Shown one piece after another: positions 8,479 to 17,881 of a DNA stretch of 64,000 bases. Under the pieces are notes generated by a model. It searched no databases and was not told the DNA's origin. It worked only from the letters and a program-made list of their open reading frames with translations. This DNA comes from Bacteroidota bacterium (GTDB lineage Bacteria > Bacteroidota > Bacteroidia > 2-12-FULL-35-15), in the NCBI GenBank assembly GCA_025963775.1, contig JAOQAD010000024.1, positions 17,740-81,739 of the forward strand. The letters run 5' to 3'. Every line of letters starts with the position of its first letter. Position 1 is the stretch's first letter. A program made the translations under genes and the position numbers.

Positions 8479-10008
8479 ATGAACTTCATACTAAAAATCT
8501 CTCCCACATTTCTTCGCAAGCTGGATGACCATTTAAGGATCAATCATACCTGGATCTGGACCACGAAGATCCACCTGCACATTTATCTTTCCCTGCTTGC
8601 ATGTGTGTTTTTCTCGGCCATTGCCATGCTTTACAGGGTCGACATTACGGATGTGCCCAACATTCAGCAACAGAATTCATTCTTTGTCCTCCTGTTCATT
8701 CCTGCCGTGATCCTCGGCTTCTTCATGATCTATAACATGTCGCTCTTCAACAGCGACAAAAGCCAGGGCTACCGCTTCCGCTACCAGGAAGTGCTGTTGT
8801 TCCTCATTAGCTTCTTCAGTTTTTGCCTTCCGCTGCTGATCCCTTTTCCTGCGGCTTTCGTACTCAACGAAAGGATCGCACATCTTGAAACAGACGGGCA
8901 ATTCAGGAAAGATGAGATCGCATTCAATGAAGGGATGCCTTTCTATCCTTCTTCGCCGTATAACTACCGGTATTATCCTTCAGACAGCATCTACCTGCGC
9001 GCCACCAGCAATTATTCGGATGATAATATCAACTCTTACAGGAAATACTGGGATGAGATGCGTGATTCTGTTTTCTGGCACAAGGGCGCGTTCAAAGACG
9101 CAAGGCCTTACCTGTATTATACGGACGACATGACCTTCAACCGTAACAACTACAGGTACAGGACTCATGACCTGTCTTTTTACAACCCCGATTCCACTTA
9201 CCTCGTTTATCTCCGCAGGATCAACACCCTGCGTGATCCCGCTGCAGCCATGCCTCACATTGCAGACATGGAACTGTTGCTGAATAAGTACAGCACCGGG
9301 ATAAGCATTGACAAGCAGCAGGTGCTGAGCCGTTACATAAAACATGAATACAGGCCGGTGGATTTTGATGCCGGTCTTCTCGAAACATCCACGACTACAA
9401 GCATCAGCAACATTTATGCGATCGAAGATGCCAAATTCATGAACGCCAGTGCCTGGCAGGAAGAAGTGTGGATGTTCCTCGCGCTTTTTATTTTCTGCTT
9501 CACAATTGCTTACAGGGTGTACAAAAATGTGCACTGGAAACAAGTGCTTATTGCTATAGTTGTGGTTATCGGCGGGCTTACACTCATCGCTATTTTTGAG
9601 GATGCATTCCGCACATACGGGACCATCTTTGCAAACGTTGGCCTCTTCCTGCCAGCTGTGCTCATCCTGTTGTCGATAAAAGGCTTTTCCATCCGGAGCT
9701 TCAGCTGGATGCTCAGCCAGGTAAATATCCTGCTGTCCTTTTTTCTTCCCTTCTACCCGCTCATTATCCTGTTTTATCTCGAGCGCTATTTCAACATCTT
9801 CGAGAGCCCTTTCTTCGACCGTTACCAGGTACTGCACACTGATCCTTCCGGCCATCAGCGACTGATCTACACCGAAGAATATTACAGGCTGGTGAAAATG
9901 ATCTGGGCCTTCACATTCAGCTTCGGCATTCTCAGCTATGTATTTATCTGGAACTGCTACCTGAAGGCATTATATCTCCGGTACTGGTCTTTGCCGAAAA
10001 ACAAATAA
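8479..10008 (+). CDS. Multi-spanning membrane protein, probable partner of the ABC ATPase
   Basis: A 509-residue protein with about eight membrane segments: three near residues 32-53, 66-90 and 104-127, then a soluble Tyr/Asp-rich stretch of about 195 residues (130-325), then segments near 327-345, 355-372, 378-398, 408-430 and 475-497. The layout (three helices, large loop, helices) is compatible with an ABC-2-like permease, though I see no diagnostic permease motif. The close coupling to the upstream ABC ATPase is the main reason for the call. The Tyr-rich loop is probably outside the cytoplasm. Confidence 0.75.
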   Translation: MNFILKISPTFLRKLDDHLRINHTWIWTTKIHLHIYLSLLACVFFSAIAMLYRVDITDVPNIQQQNSFFVLLFIPAVILGFFMIYNMSLFNSDKSQGYRFRYQEVLLFLISFFSFCLPLLIPFPAAFVLNERIAHLETDGQFRKDEIAFNEGMPFYPSSPYNYRYYPSDSIYLRATSNYSDDNINSYRKYWDEMRDSVFWHKGAFKDARPYLYYTDDMTFNRNNYRYRTHDLSFYNPDSTYLVYLRRINTLRDPAAAMPHIADMELLLNKYSTGISIDKQQVLSRYIKHEYRPVDFDAGLLETSTTTSISNIYAIEDAKFMNASAWQEEVWMFLALFIFCFTIAYRVYKNVHWKQVLIAIVVVIGGLTLIAIFEDAFRTYGTIFANVGLFLPAVLILLSIKGFSIRSFSWMLSQVNILLSFFLPFYPLIILFYLERYFNIFESPFFDRYQVLHTDPSGHQRLIYTEEYYRLVKMIWAFTFSFGILSYVFIWNCYLKALYLRYWSLPKNK

Positions 10009-10021
10009 AAGCTTGCGCACG

Positions 10022-10045
10022 GATCCTGGAACAAGTTCAGGATGA
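10022..10045. repeat. Palindromic dispersed repeat (GATCCTG...CAGGATGA)
   Basis: An imperfect palindrome, near-identical to 33499-33523. A TTCGT-rich tail follows at about 10057-10100. It lies between the membrane protein gene and the AHSA1-type gene. Confidence 0.6.
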
Positions 10046-10110
10046 TCCACACACAGGTTCGTAAATTCGTACCGATTCGTTATCCGTACAAAATTCGTAA
10101 AGAGAGTCTG

Positions 10111-10557
10111 CTACAAATGGCTCACTGACTTTTCTTCCAGCATCTCTTTTAAATTGTTCAGGACTTTTTTCCAGTTCTCTTCAGAATGCTGTTTCATTTC
10201 CTCAGTGGGAATATTTTCCTGCGTGATCATCAGCGTTGTTTTCCCGTTCTCCTCCGATAATTCGTAGGTGATGGTTACGTAATTTTCGGGCTTATCGGCT
10301 ATCCCCGACATTTCGCTCCAGTACTTATACTTGATCAGTTTGTTTTCCTGCACGTCGATGACCGTTCCTTTGTCTTCGTATTTTTTGCCCTGCCATTCAC
10401 CGGAAAAAGTGATCGGGCTGCCGGGCTTCCAGTCTGTTTTTGTATCTGTTCCGAAAAAATATTTTTTGATAAGCTCCGGTTTGGTCAATGCTTCCCATGT
10501 TTTTTCAACCGGTGCATTGATGCGGATCCCGGCTTTTCCTGTGATATTATTTTTCAT
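10111..10557 (-). CDS. SRPBCC/AHSA1-domain protein
   Basis: A 148-residue single-domain protein of the START/Bet v1-like SRPBCC group, close to the AHSA1 (activator of Hsp90 ATPase homologue) family. Typical pieces are IRINAPVEKTWEALTKPELIKKYFFG, GSPITFSGEW and a C-terminal helix WKKVLNNLKEMLEE. Such proteins bind hydrophobic ligands or act in stress responses; the ligand is unknown. The start is placed at the ATG at 10557 because the longer form adds 13 residues that do not fit the family and would cover the divergent promoter region. Confidence 0.88.
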   Translation of the reverse strand: MKNNITGKAGIRINAPVEKTWEALTKPELIKKYFFGTDTKTDWKPGSPITFSGEWQGKKYEDKGTVIDVQENKLIKYKYWSEMSGIADKPENYVTITYELSEENGKTTLMITQENIPTEEMKQHSEENWKKVLNNLKEMLEEKSVSHL

Positions 10558-10634
10558 TGTCTCGAATTTAGTTACTCCTTGATCACAAAAAAACAATGCC
10601 AGTCAGCGTGGCTTTACCATAGTTTAATTAACTT

Positions 10635-10642
10635 TACTTTTG
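10635..10642 (+). promoter_or_regulatory. Predicted -7 box of the Tat-exported protein gene
   Basis: TACTTTTG fits TAnnTTTG, 20 bases before the ATG at 10663. This supports the downstream start over the in-frame ATG at 10579. Confidence 0.45.
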
Positions 10643-10662
10643 AAGCAGACAAAACAAAAAAC

Positions 10663-11337
10663 ATGCAGAAACAGGACAACACACACCGCAGGGGATTTTT
10701 AGGGACATTACTCGGCGGAGCTGCCGCATTTGGCCTCAGCGCCATTGCAGCTCCATTTAAGTCGGAAGCCGCTGAACAGCTTTCAAAAGAAACAGTTCCC
10801 GCTGAACAGGTCTTCAAAAATATGAAAGGAAAGCACAGGATCGTGTTTGATGCAGCAGGTTTCAGGAGCGGTGCGGCACTGGCATGGACAGAAGCTTATC
10901 TCAGCAGTAATAACGAAACCGGGAGCCCGGATGCAGAGCTGAATGCGGTGGTGGTTCTTCGCTCCATCGCCATCGGTATGTCCCTCAATGATAAAATGTG
11001 GGAAAAATACAAGCTGGGAGAACTGTACAAGATCGAAGACCCTACTGCAAAAGCCCCGGCTATCCGCAATTTATTTTCGAACATTAAAACGGAAGAGCTG
11101 CTCGAGCCTTCCATGGCGATCGATGCACTGCAGAAACGCGGAACCATCGTTTGTGTATGCAGCAGGGCTTTAAAGGGGAACAGCGAGCACATCGCTGAAA
11201 AGATGGGCCTGAAAGCAGAAGATGTACATGCAGACTTGCTTGCCAATATTCTTCCTGATATTCACCTTGTGCCTTCCGGCGTATGGGCTGTGGGGCGTGC
11301 GCAGGAACATGGATGCGCCTATACGTATGCAGGATAG
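10663..11337 (+). CDS. Tat-exported DsrE-like protein
   Basis: A 224-residue protein with a twin-arginine signal (HRRGFLGTLLGG, R9-R10, then a weakly hydrophobic Ala-rich stretch to about residue 32). The mature part resembles DsrE/DsrF-fold proteins: a first strand KHRIVFDAAG, NAVVVLRSIAIGMSLNDKMWEKYKLGE in the middle, a TIVCVCSRAL strand, and the end VPSGVWAVGRAQEHGCAYTYAG. Cys residues in VCVCS and HGCAY could be redox-active. Tat export implies folding in the cytoplasm, perhaps with a cofactor. The start is chosen at 10663 because the signal peptide and promoter box fit it. Confidence 0.75.
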   Translation: MQKQDNTHRRGFLGTLLGGAAAFGLSAIAAPFKSEAAEQLSKETVPAEQVFKNMKGKHRIVFDAAGFRSGAALAWTEAYLSSNNETGSPDAELNAVVVLRSIAIGMSLNDKMWEKYKLGELYKIEDPTAKAPAIRNLFSNIKTEELLEPSMAIDALQKRGTIVCVCSRALKGNSEHIAEKMGLKAEDVHADLLANILPDIHLVPSGVWAVGRAQEHGCAYTYAG

Positions 11338-11338
11338 A

Positions 11339-11659
11339 TTAACGGTGATCTCCGATAACCCTCATATACCGGTCGTAATCGCCTGCGTGGAACTTGACCC
11401 AGATGTGAAAGCGGTCTACCGACTTTAGTTCCATCCTGCAGAAAAATGCGGGATAATCCACTTTACTTTCAACACACATCGGGAACCTTTTCTGCGCTTC
11501 GGATGACAGCGAAAAAGGAACATTCACCGAAGAAAGCACAAAAGAAAGCCTTCCTGCTTGTTTTAAAGGAGGGGTATGAAGGATGTTCCGCTGGCTGAAG
11601 GCCGAAGCGGAGAGGAGGATAAAGGTGATAGTAAAAATAATTTCCCTGAAAACTATCAT
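11339..11659 (-). CDS. Small secreted protein, unknown
   Basis: A 106-residue ORF starting at the ATG at 11659. It has a good signal peptide (FREIIFTITFILLSASAFSQ) and two cysteines in the mature part (MCVES, FFCRM). I recognise no family. It converges tail to tail with the DsrE-like gene, with one base between the stops, and a palindromic repeat element lies upstream. The signal peptide is the main support for calling it real. Confidence 0.5.
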   Translation of the reverse strand: MIVFREIIFTITFILLSASAFSQRNILHTPPLKQAGRLSFVLSSVNVPFSLSSEAQKRFPMCVESKVDYPAFFCRMELKSVDRFHIWVKFHAGDYDRYMRVIGDHR

Positions 11660-11678
11660 TATTTTGTAGCTGTATAAT

Positions 11679-11781
11679 GTCATTCCGTGCCACGACACGG
11701 AATCTCTCTATAATTATGACCTGAGAGAATCCTGCTAAACGGAACATTGCGTAGAGATCCCGTGTCGGAGCACGGGATGAC
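11679..11781. repeat. Paired palindromic repeat element (GTCATTCCG...GGGATGAC)
   Basis: The left arm GTCATTCCGTGCC..GGAATCTCTCTA and right arm TAGAGATCCCGTG..CACGGGATGAC form an inverted repeat of about 30 bases, and each arm is itself palindromic (CCGTG...CACGG). It resembles the element at 48136-48239. Confidence 0.75.
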
Positions 11782-11802
11782 TACTAATTAGTATCAGGAA
11801 TA

Positions 11803-13812
11803 TTACTTTCCAACGATCACAAACTCCGTTCTCCTGTTCTTTGCCCTGCCTGCCTCTGTTGAATTATCAGCTATCGGTTTGCTTGAGCCATAACCTTTAA
11901 AGTTCAGTAGCCGCTTCTCATCGATCCCGTTTTCAACGAGGATATCGCGGACAGTGAATGCACGATCGGTGGACAGTGCAAGGTTTGCTTCCGGCTTCCC
12001 GACATTATCCGTATGCCCGTGGATCTCAATTTTGATCGTAGGATTCGCTTTTAAAAATTTCACAAACTCATCGATCACGATCGCGGAGCGCGGATCCAGC
12101 GTTGCAGAATTTGTTTTGTAATAAATATCATTCAAGGCATAGGTCTTTCCAATTGCAATGGTGTCCACCACGATCGGGGCCAGTTTTTTCGGCTTGGAGC
12201 TGTTCAGCGAATCTTTGGAGATCAGCTGAGAGCTGAATGCATAGCCGTCCTTTTTTGCAGTAACGATCAGGTCGTTCTTTGCTTTTGTATTTACAGCCAC
12301 AACCACATCGCCGGTTGTTGAATCCACCATGGCTATGGTCACTTTTTTTGTAACTGCATCCGTCACTTCAACGGTAAAGTTTTTCATCTCAGCGTTCGAC
12401 TTGTCCTCTATTTTGGTTGTAAAGAGGGAAACTCCCTGCGGCCGCGCTTCCTTGTACAGCTCAAAATAAAAGAGATCATCCTTTCCCACCGAACGTCCTT
12501 TCGTACGGGAAGGCTCATTGGATGCGAAATAAGCGAGATGTCCGTCAGTGCTGACGAACAAGCCGAAGTCCTCACCTTTCGTATTGATCGGCACACCAAT
12601 ATTTACAGGTTCCGTCCATTTGCCTGCCGAATCGAGTCGGGAATAAAAAATATCCAAACCTCCTACACCGGGATGTCCGTCAGAAGCAAAATACATGGTC
12701 TCAAAATCGGAGTGCATGAAAGGCGTACGCTCCGCATACGGCGTGTTGATCGTTCTTCCTAAGTTCTGCGGCTTGCTCCAAAGCCCTGTTTTCGCATCTT
12801 TCACAGTCTTATAAATATCAGTTCCGCCCATTCCTCCCGGGCGGTCGCTTGCAAAATACAGCGTCACCCCGTCGGATGCCAGAGTAGGCTGAGAATCCCA
12901 GTACACCGGATCGTTGATACCGGGAACCTTTTGCGGATCGGTCCATTCCCCGTTCACAAAATCGGAATAATAAATATCGATGTTCACCTGCTCCCCGCCT
13001 TCATTATTACCGCTTGCAAAGTACATGTGCTTGTTGTCGATCGACAAGGTAGCGCTTCCCTGGTTGAGCGATTTGTTGAAAGGGTAAGGCATCCGGCTTC
13101 CCTTGTTGAACTTGCCGCTTGCCTTGTCGCGCTTGCTGTAGCTGAACAATTCAATTTCCTTGTCGCTTTCGGCAACCTGGTCTTTGCTTACGTATGGCAT
13201 CCGGCGGATAAAGTACATTGTTTCATCATCCGCTGCGATCATCCCAAGGTACTCGGAACGCTCGGTGCTGACGTTCTCCACGGGATAAGGCTCGAATGGA
13301 ACGGGATGCAGCAGGATCTCACCATACAGTTTGGCGTATTTCAGCATTTCCTTTCCCTGTTTAAGATAAGCGGTGTATTCTTCATCAAATGCCTTGTCGT
13401 TGTCCGATTTAAAATTCAGGAACTCCTTCAGGTATTTAGCGCTTTCCTCCCATTTTTCCTCTTCATAATAAATGAAGCCGAGGAAATAATACGGGTTGGA
13501 ATGATACTTCGGGCAGATCTCGATCACCTTTTTGAAATAAGGCTCGGTAGGCTTGAAGGACTGGTCGGCATAGATCAGTGTTTTGATCCGCTCCATCGCG
13601 TAAGCGTAGTTCGCATCCACGTAATCAGGCTCCAGCTCCAGCGCCTGCTTTAAATACGCAAGGCGCTCTTCCTTTTTGTTCTTTTTATCGATGCCCTGCT
13701 CGTATGCCTTTACCGCTTTCTTGTTGTCGATCTCCTGGCACTTCGCTTCATCCTGGCAGAATGAAGGAAGGGATAAAAGTAAAGCCGATATCGTAATTAA
13801 AATTGATCTCAT
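11803..13812 (-). CDS. PorE-like outer-membrane protein: TPR, beta-propeller, carboxypeptidase-regulatory-like and OmpA domains
   Basis: A 669-residue secreted protein. After a signal peptide (cut near SFCQ) come TPR-like helices (about 30-160), a PD40/WD40-type beta-propeller (about 185-460, repeated YFASD/YFASN blades), a small beta-sandwich resembling a carboxypeptidase regulatory domain (about 470-560) and a C-terminal OmpA peptidoglycan-binding domain (IKIEIHGHTDNVGKPEANLALSTDRA, GYGSSKPIADN, NRRTEFVI). This order matches PorE of the type IX secretion system, but many Bacteroidota paralogues share it, so the role in T9SS is inferred. Unlike PorE, no lipobox cysteine is obvious. It lies 58 bases downstream of the AsmA-like gene on the same strand. 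Confidence 0.85.
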   Translation of the reverse strand: MRSILITISALLLSLPSFCQDEAKCQEIDNKKAVKAYEQGIDKKNKKEERLAYLKQALELEPDYVDANYAYAMERIKTLIYADQSFKPTEPYFKKVIEICPKYHSNPYYFLGFIYYEEEKWEESAKYLKEFLNFKSDNDKAFDEEYTAYLKQGKEMLKYAKLYGEILLHPVPFEPYPVENVSTERSEYLGMIAADDETMYFIRRMPYVSKDQVAESDKEIELFSYSKRDKASGKFNKGSRMPYPFNKSLNQGSATLSIDNKHMYFASGNNEGGEQVNIDIYYSDFVNGEWTDPQKVPGINDPVYWDSQPTLASDGVTLYFASDRPGGMGGTDIYKTVKDAKTGLWSKPQNLGRTINTPYAERTPFMHSDFETMYFASDGHPGVGGLDIFYSRLDSAGKWTEPVNIGVPINTKGEDFGLFVSTDGHLAYFASNEPSRTKGRSVGKDDLFYFELYKEARPQGVSLFTTKIEDKSNAEMKNFTVEVTDAVTKKVTIAMVDSTTGDVVVAVNTKAKNDLIVTAKKDGYAFSSQLISKDSLNSSKPKKLAPIVVDTIAIGKTYALNDIYYKTNSATLDPRSAIVIDEFVKFLKANPTIKIEIHGHTDNVGKPEANLALSTDRAFTVRDILVENGIDEKRLLNFKGYGSSKPIADNSTEAGRAKNRRTEFVIVGK

Positions 13813-13870
13813 AATTATTCCGTACAGGATGAAGGTGCTTTTATAACGTTGCTGCTGCTGAAAGATACAA

Positions 13871-16690
13871 TTACTGCAGTTTCTTATCCGATTCCGCTTT
13901 CGCTTTGATCAGGATGTCATCCGCCTTTTTGTTGGCTTCATCCAGGATCTTCTGCGCCTGCTTGTCCACTTCTTTTTTCGCGTTCGGTGCAGCTATTTTT
14001 GCAGATGCTTTCGCGATCGGGTTTTTAATTTCCTCGATGTTCTTATCGATCGCAGCATAGCCTTCTGTTTTTGTTTTATCGGCAAGCACTTTTGCATCGG
14101 CTTTTAATTTATCGGCTTCTGCCTGCGCGTCCTTCATGATCTTCTCCGATTCTTCACGCGCTTTTTCCTTCGCCATATCTATTCCCTGGCCGATCACTTC
14201 CTTCACGGTTTCTTTTGGTGTATCGCCGCCGGAACCGAACAGGTCTGTTTTCAGCACCGGCTTGGTGATGGTTCCGCCAAACAGCGCTTTGATCTTTATC
14301 TTATCACCCAGTTTCACGTTTGTGCCAGCGGCCTTATTGATCTGGTCAAGCACGCTTCCTGCTGCAGCATTGGCCTGTGAGCCGAACTCCGCACGCGGGA
14401 TCTCCATGTTCCAGGTATAATCAATCGTCTGGTCGAAGCCGGTTGATCCTTTTACTTTTGCAGTGATGTTGCCTGTTTTCAAAGGCATCTCTTTTACTTC
14501 CACTCTTCCGTCCTTGAACTCATAGGTAGCATCCACGTTTTCAAATGTCAGCTTCTTGTATTTTTCCTGCTTGAGCGCATCCGCCAGTTTGTTGATCGGC
14601 TCGAAGCCTTCAACAGTTACCGAATTTGTCCTGAGGTGCCCGCCGCCTACGAGTGAATTCATCACAGGATCCATGTGCTCATCCAGCAGGGTTTTGAATT
14701 TAAGGTCGGTGGAGAATTTTCCTTTCGCGAACTTCCCGATCGGCGCTAATTTCTGAACGGAGTTAAATGCAGTGAATGTTTTCGGGATATCGAAGTTCAC
14801 GATGTTCACATCAAAGTCAACAGTCGGCTTCCTGATATCCTGTGTATTGTACACGCCAGTCAGCGCCATTGTTCCTTCCAGCTCATCGATGGCCATCTTC
14901 AGGTTATCAAGCGTCATTTTGCTGTCTTTGACCGCAACGCCGCCTGTTACATTGGAGATGGTCAGGTTGTCGTACAGCATTTTTTTAATGTCGGCATTCA
15001 GGCGTACATCCAGGTTGGAAGGCACTTCCGCAACACTTGCAACAGCTGTGTCGGGAGCTGCTGCTGCCGCCGGCTTCGCCGTATCGGTGCTGCTCATGAG
15101 CTCATTGAGGTCGAGCAGGGATGAATGCAGGTTAAAAGAACCTTTCAGCAACGAATCTTTCAGTGCATACTGCAGGAAGTTCTCGATCTTTCCATCCATC
15201 TGGATATCGCTCTTCCCGATCTTCGCATCCAGCTTCGTGAGGTCAACGGTCCTCGGGTTAAAATCAAGGTACAATGCACTGATCTGTGTCGGGTAGCTCA
15301 GCGATTTGGTCTGGTAGTTCATATCGAGCACCGCCAGTTTTCCCTGTGCATCAAATTCATCGTAACGCTCTTTTTCAATGCTGCTCATTCGGCCTTTCAT
15401 TTTAATATCCGCAGTGATCATCCCGTTCAGGTCATCTCCTTTTTCAAGAGGCACAATGTCCTTCATAGTGGCAAGATTGATCTTTGCCATCACCTTCGCA
15501 TTGATATTCGCATCGGAAACCGGCGTGGATACATGCATTACAGCATCGATCGGGTTGCCGCCGAGGTCAACGTGGAATTTGTTCAGGTCGATGATGGTCG
15601 CATCCGGCTCACCGGTCTTGTTATCAACTAACAGGTCAACCTGGATATTGGTAGCCGATTTCGGCAATGAAGGATACTGGAACATCGCATCCTTGATGAG
15701 CAGCTTGCAACCGAATGCAGGCATCTTTTTGTCGTTGTAGATTCCTTTCGCAAAACCATCCAGCGACAGGGAACCTGATGTTTTCACATCCTTGAAATCG
15801 GCAGTGTAAACGCCCGGTACAAGCGAGAGGATGTTTTTAAATTCGGTCTGGTTGGCTTTGAATTTCAGGTCCATGTCCATGTCATCTTTCGGCATGGCGA
15901 AGAATCCGTCGAGTCCGAGAGTAAGCTCATTGAAGGAGAATTCATTTTCCTTGAAGGTGAATTTGAAATTCGGCATATCCGCGTCGAGGTCGGCTTTGAT
16001 GCGGGTCTTCACTTTGTTCATGTAAGCAACGCCGCCATAGTTCATCGTGAAGCGCTCGATCTCGGTAAGCGTTTCCAGTACGAAATTATCGGAAGTGAAA
16101 TCACCTTTCAGTGTGTGGTTCATATTGTAGAGCTCGGTGTAAAAGCCAAGTGAAGCATCGTCATAAACGATGTACCCATTCTTGATCTCGAATTTTTCCA
16201 GGCCCATTTTGAAGGGAGCTGATTTGGCAGTGTCGGATACAGCAGCGGTATCCGTTGAAGGCTTGGTGATGTCCCAGTTCGCCTTGCCGTTCTTCAGCAC
16301 GATCGCATGAATACGCGGCTGATCGATAGAGATTGAGTGGATCTCATATTTATCGCCTTTGATCACGCTCATCAGGTCGAGCGACAAAGATAAATTCTTC
16401 GCATACAGAAGTGTATCACCTTCAAATTCACCAATGTTGGCAACGCTTACGCTGTCAACCGACAGGCTAAAGTCAGGAAAGGAACGAAAAAGGGAAAGGT
16501 CGAACTCGCCGAAATTCACTTTCGCATTCAGCTCTTTGTTTGCAGTATCTTTCACAAGCTGCACAATTTGTTTTTTGAACAGGAATGGTGCAGAAATGAT
16601 CAGGATGATCAAAACTAAAAGTGTGATGCCGGTCCATTTCAGGATCCTGCGCAATAAGCTCTTTTTCTTTTTAGGTGTTTCTGATGCCAT
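13871..16690 (-). CDS. AsmA-family protein with Lys/Ala-rich C-terminal helix
   Basis: A 939-residue envelope protein. One N-terminal membrane anchor (about 17-37) follows a basic head KKKKSLLRR. The AsmA-like start (LFKKQIVQLVKDTANKELNAKVNFGEFDLSLFRSFPDFSL) and long repetitive beta-strands (to about 820) suggest the bridge-like groove of AsmA/TamB-type lipid-transfer proteins. The last roughly 110 residues are a highly charged, Ala/Lys-rich predicted coiled coil with repeated ADKLKADAK and DEANKKADD-type heptads, which is not standard for AsmA. It follows aroC closely on the same strand (50 bases between them). Confidence 0.85.
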   Translation of the reverse strand: MASETPKKKKSLLRRILKWTGITLLVLIILIISAPFLFKKQIVQLVKDTANKELNAKVNFGEFDLSLFRSFPDFSLSVDSVSVANIGEFEGDTLLYAKNLSLSLDLMSVIKGDKYEIHSISIDQPRIHAIVLKNGKANWDITKPSTDTAAVSDTAKSAPFKMGLEKFEIKNGYIVYDDASLGFYTELYNMNHTLKGDFTSDNFVLETLTEIERFTMNYGGVAYMNKVKTRIKADLDADMPNFKFTFKENEFSFNELTLGLDGFFAMPKDDMDMDLKFKANQTEFKNILSLVPGVYTADFKDVKTSGSLSLDGFAKGIYNDKKMPAFGCKLLIKDAMFQYPSLPKSATNIQVDLLVDNKTGEPDATIIDLNKFHVDLGGNPIDAVMHVSTPVSDANINAKVMAKINLATMKDIVPLEKGDDLNGMITADIKMKGRMSSIEKERYDEFDAQGKLAVLDMNYQTKSLSYPTQISALYLDFNPRTVDLTKLDAKIGKSDIQMDGKIENFLQYALKDSLLKGSFNLHSSLLDLNELMSSTDTAKPAAAAAPDTAVASVAEVPSNLDVRLNADIKKMLYDNLTISNVTGGVAVKDSKMTLDNLKMAIDELEGTMALTGVYNTQDIRKPTVDFDVNIVNFDIPKTFTAFNSVQKLAPIGKFAKGKFSTDLKFKTLLDEHMDPVMNSLVGGGHLRTNSVTVEGFEPINKLADALKQEKYKKLTFENVDATYEFKDGRVEVKEMPLKTGNITAKVKGSTGFDQTIDYTWNMEIPRAEFGSQANAAAGSVLDQINKAAGTNVKLGDKIKIKALFGGTITKPVLKTDLFGSGGDTPKETVKEVIGQGIDMAKEKAREESEKIMKDAQAEADKLKADAKVLADKTKTEGYAAIDKNIEEIKNPIAKASAKIAAPNAKKEVDKQAQKILDEANKKADDILIKAKAESDKKLQ

Positions 16691-16740
16691 AGTTGGGTTA
16701 TGTTAGATGGATGATGTTAAATGGAAAATATATTTATAGT

Positions 16741-17826
16741 TTAATTATTTAATTTAGAATTCCGGTTTCTCAACAAGTGATCTGCCATTACCAGCGCCGC
16801 CATTGCTTCCACGATTGGCACTGCGCGGGGCAGTACGCAAGGATCATGCCTGCCTTTGCCCATGATCTCGGCTGCTTCTCCTGCTGAATTCACTGTGTCC
16901 TGCTGCTGCATGATGGTGGCTACAGGCTTGAACGCCACTTTAAAATAAATGTCCTCTCCATTGCTGATCCCGCCCTGGATGCCACCGGAATGATTTGTTT
17001 TTGTATGGATCGAATTGTTGCCTTGAATAAAAATATCGTTGTGGGCTGAACCGTTCATTTTCACGCCTTCAAAGCCGCTTCCGTATTCAAACCCTTTAAC
17101 CGCATTGATGCTGAGCATCGCTTTTCCAAGGTCGGCATGCAGCTTATCGAACACAGGCTCACCAAGTCCTGCAGGCGTCCCTGTGATCACACAGGAAATT
17201 GTTCCGCCAACCGTATCACCGGCTTTGCGTACCTGTTCTATTTTGCTGATCATCGTTTCAGCGATCAGCGCATCCGGGCAGCGTACAATATTCGAATCGG
17301 TCGTATTCAAATCCAGCTCATGATAATCTTTCAGTAATTTAATATCGCCAACCTGCGAAGTATATGCATGTACAGAAATATCGTATTGCTTCAGCAGCAG
17401 CTTTGCAATGGCGCCGGCCACTACCCTGCTCACGGTTTCCCGTGCCGATGAGCGCCCGCCGCCGCGATGGTCGCGCATGCCGTATTTTGCATCGTAGGTA
17501 TAATCTGCATGCGAAGGACGGTATACATCCTTGTTATGTTCGTAATCTTTTGATTTCTGGTCTTCATTGCGGATGATGAAGCCGATAGGAGTTCCCATTG
17601 TTTTGCCTTCAAAGATCCCGGAAAGGAATTCAACCCGGTCGCTTTCCCTGCGCTGGCTCACAATGTGTGACTGCCCAGGCTTTCTCCGGTCAAGCTCCGA
17701 TTGGATAAACTCCATATCCATGCTCAGGCCGGCCGGGCAGCCATCGATCACTCCTCCCGTTGCCTCGCCGTGCGACTCGCCAAAAGTGCTGAGAATAAAG
17801 AGTTTTCCGAATGAGTTGCCTGCCAT
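16741..17826 (-). CDS. aroC: Chorismate synthase
   Basis: A 361-residue enzyme that makes chorismate from 5-enolpyruvylshikimate-3-phosphate using reduced FMN, the last common step in aromatic amino acid synthesis. Family motifs are all present: [18 protein letters not shown] at the N-terminus, [35 protein letters not shown] in the middle, and [17 protein letters not shown] with [17 protein letters not shown] near the end. Length is normal. It probably begins a leftward transcript that also carries the AsmA-like gene. No other aro gene is near. Confidence 0.97.
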   Translation of the reverse strand: MAGNSFGKLFILSTFGESHGEATGGVIDGCPAGLSMDMEFIQSELDRRKPGQSHIVSQRRESDRVEFLSGIFEGKTMGTPIGFIIRNEDQKSKDYEHNKDVYRPSHADYTYDAKYGMRDHRGGGRSSARETVSRVVAGAIAKLLLKQYDISVHAYTSQVGDIKLLKDYHELDLNTTDSNIVRCPDALIAETMISKIEQVRKAGDTVGGTISCVITGTPAGLGEPVFDKLHADLGKAMLSINAVKGFEYGSGFEGVKMNGSAHNDIFIQGNNSIHTKTNHSGGIQGGISNGEDIYFKVAFKPVATIMQQQDTVNSAGEAAEIMGKGRHDPCVLPRAVPIVEAMAALVMADHLLRNRNSKLNN

Positions 17827-17881
17827 AGGATCGTTTACAAAACAAACAAATTTAGTGAATTATACTAAGGAATGCGAACGC

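Noticed and set aside
8980..9855. A 291-residue open frame on the minus strand opposite the ABC partner gene
   Set aside because: It has no motif and low-complexity His/Val/Glu text; the plus-strand gene has clear membrane segments and operon context.
12931..13653. A 240-residue plus-strand open frame opposite the PorE-like gene
   Set aside because: It is hydrophobic antisense of TPR/propeller coding sequence with no family sign.
15125..15631. A 168-residue plus-strand open frame opposite the AsmA-like gene
   Set aside because: It is antisense of a well-supported gene, with no start or motif support.
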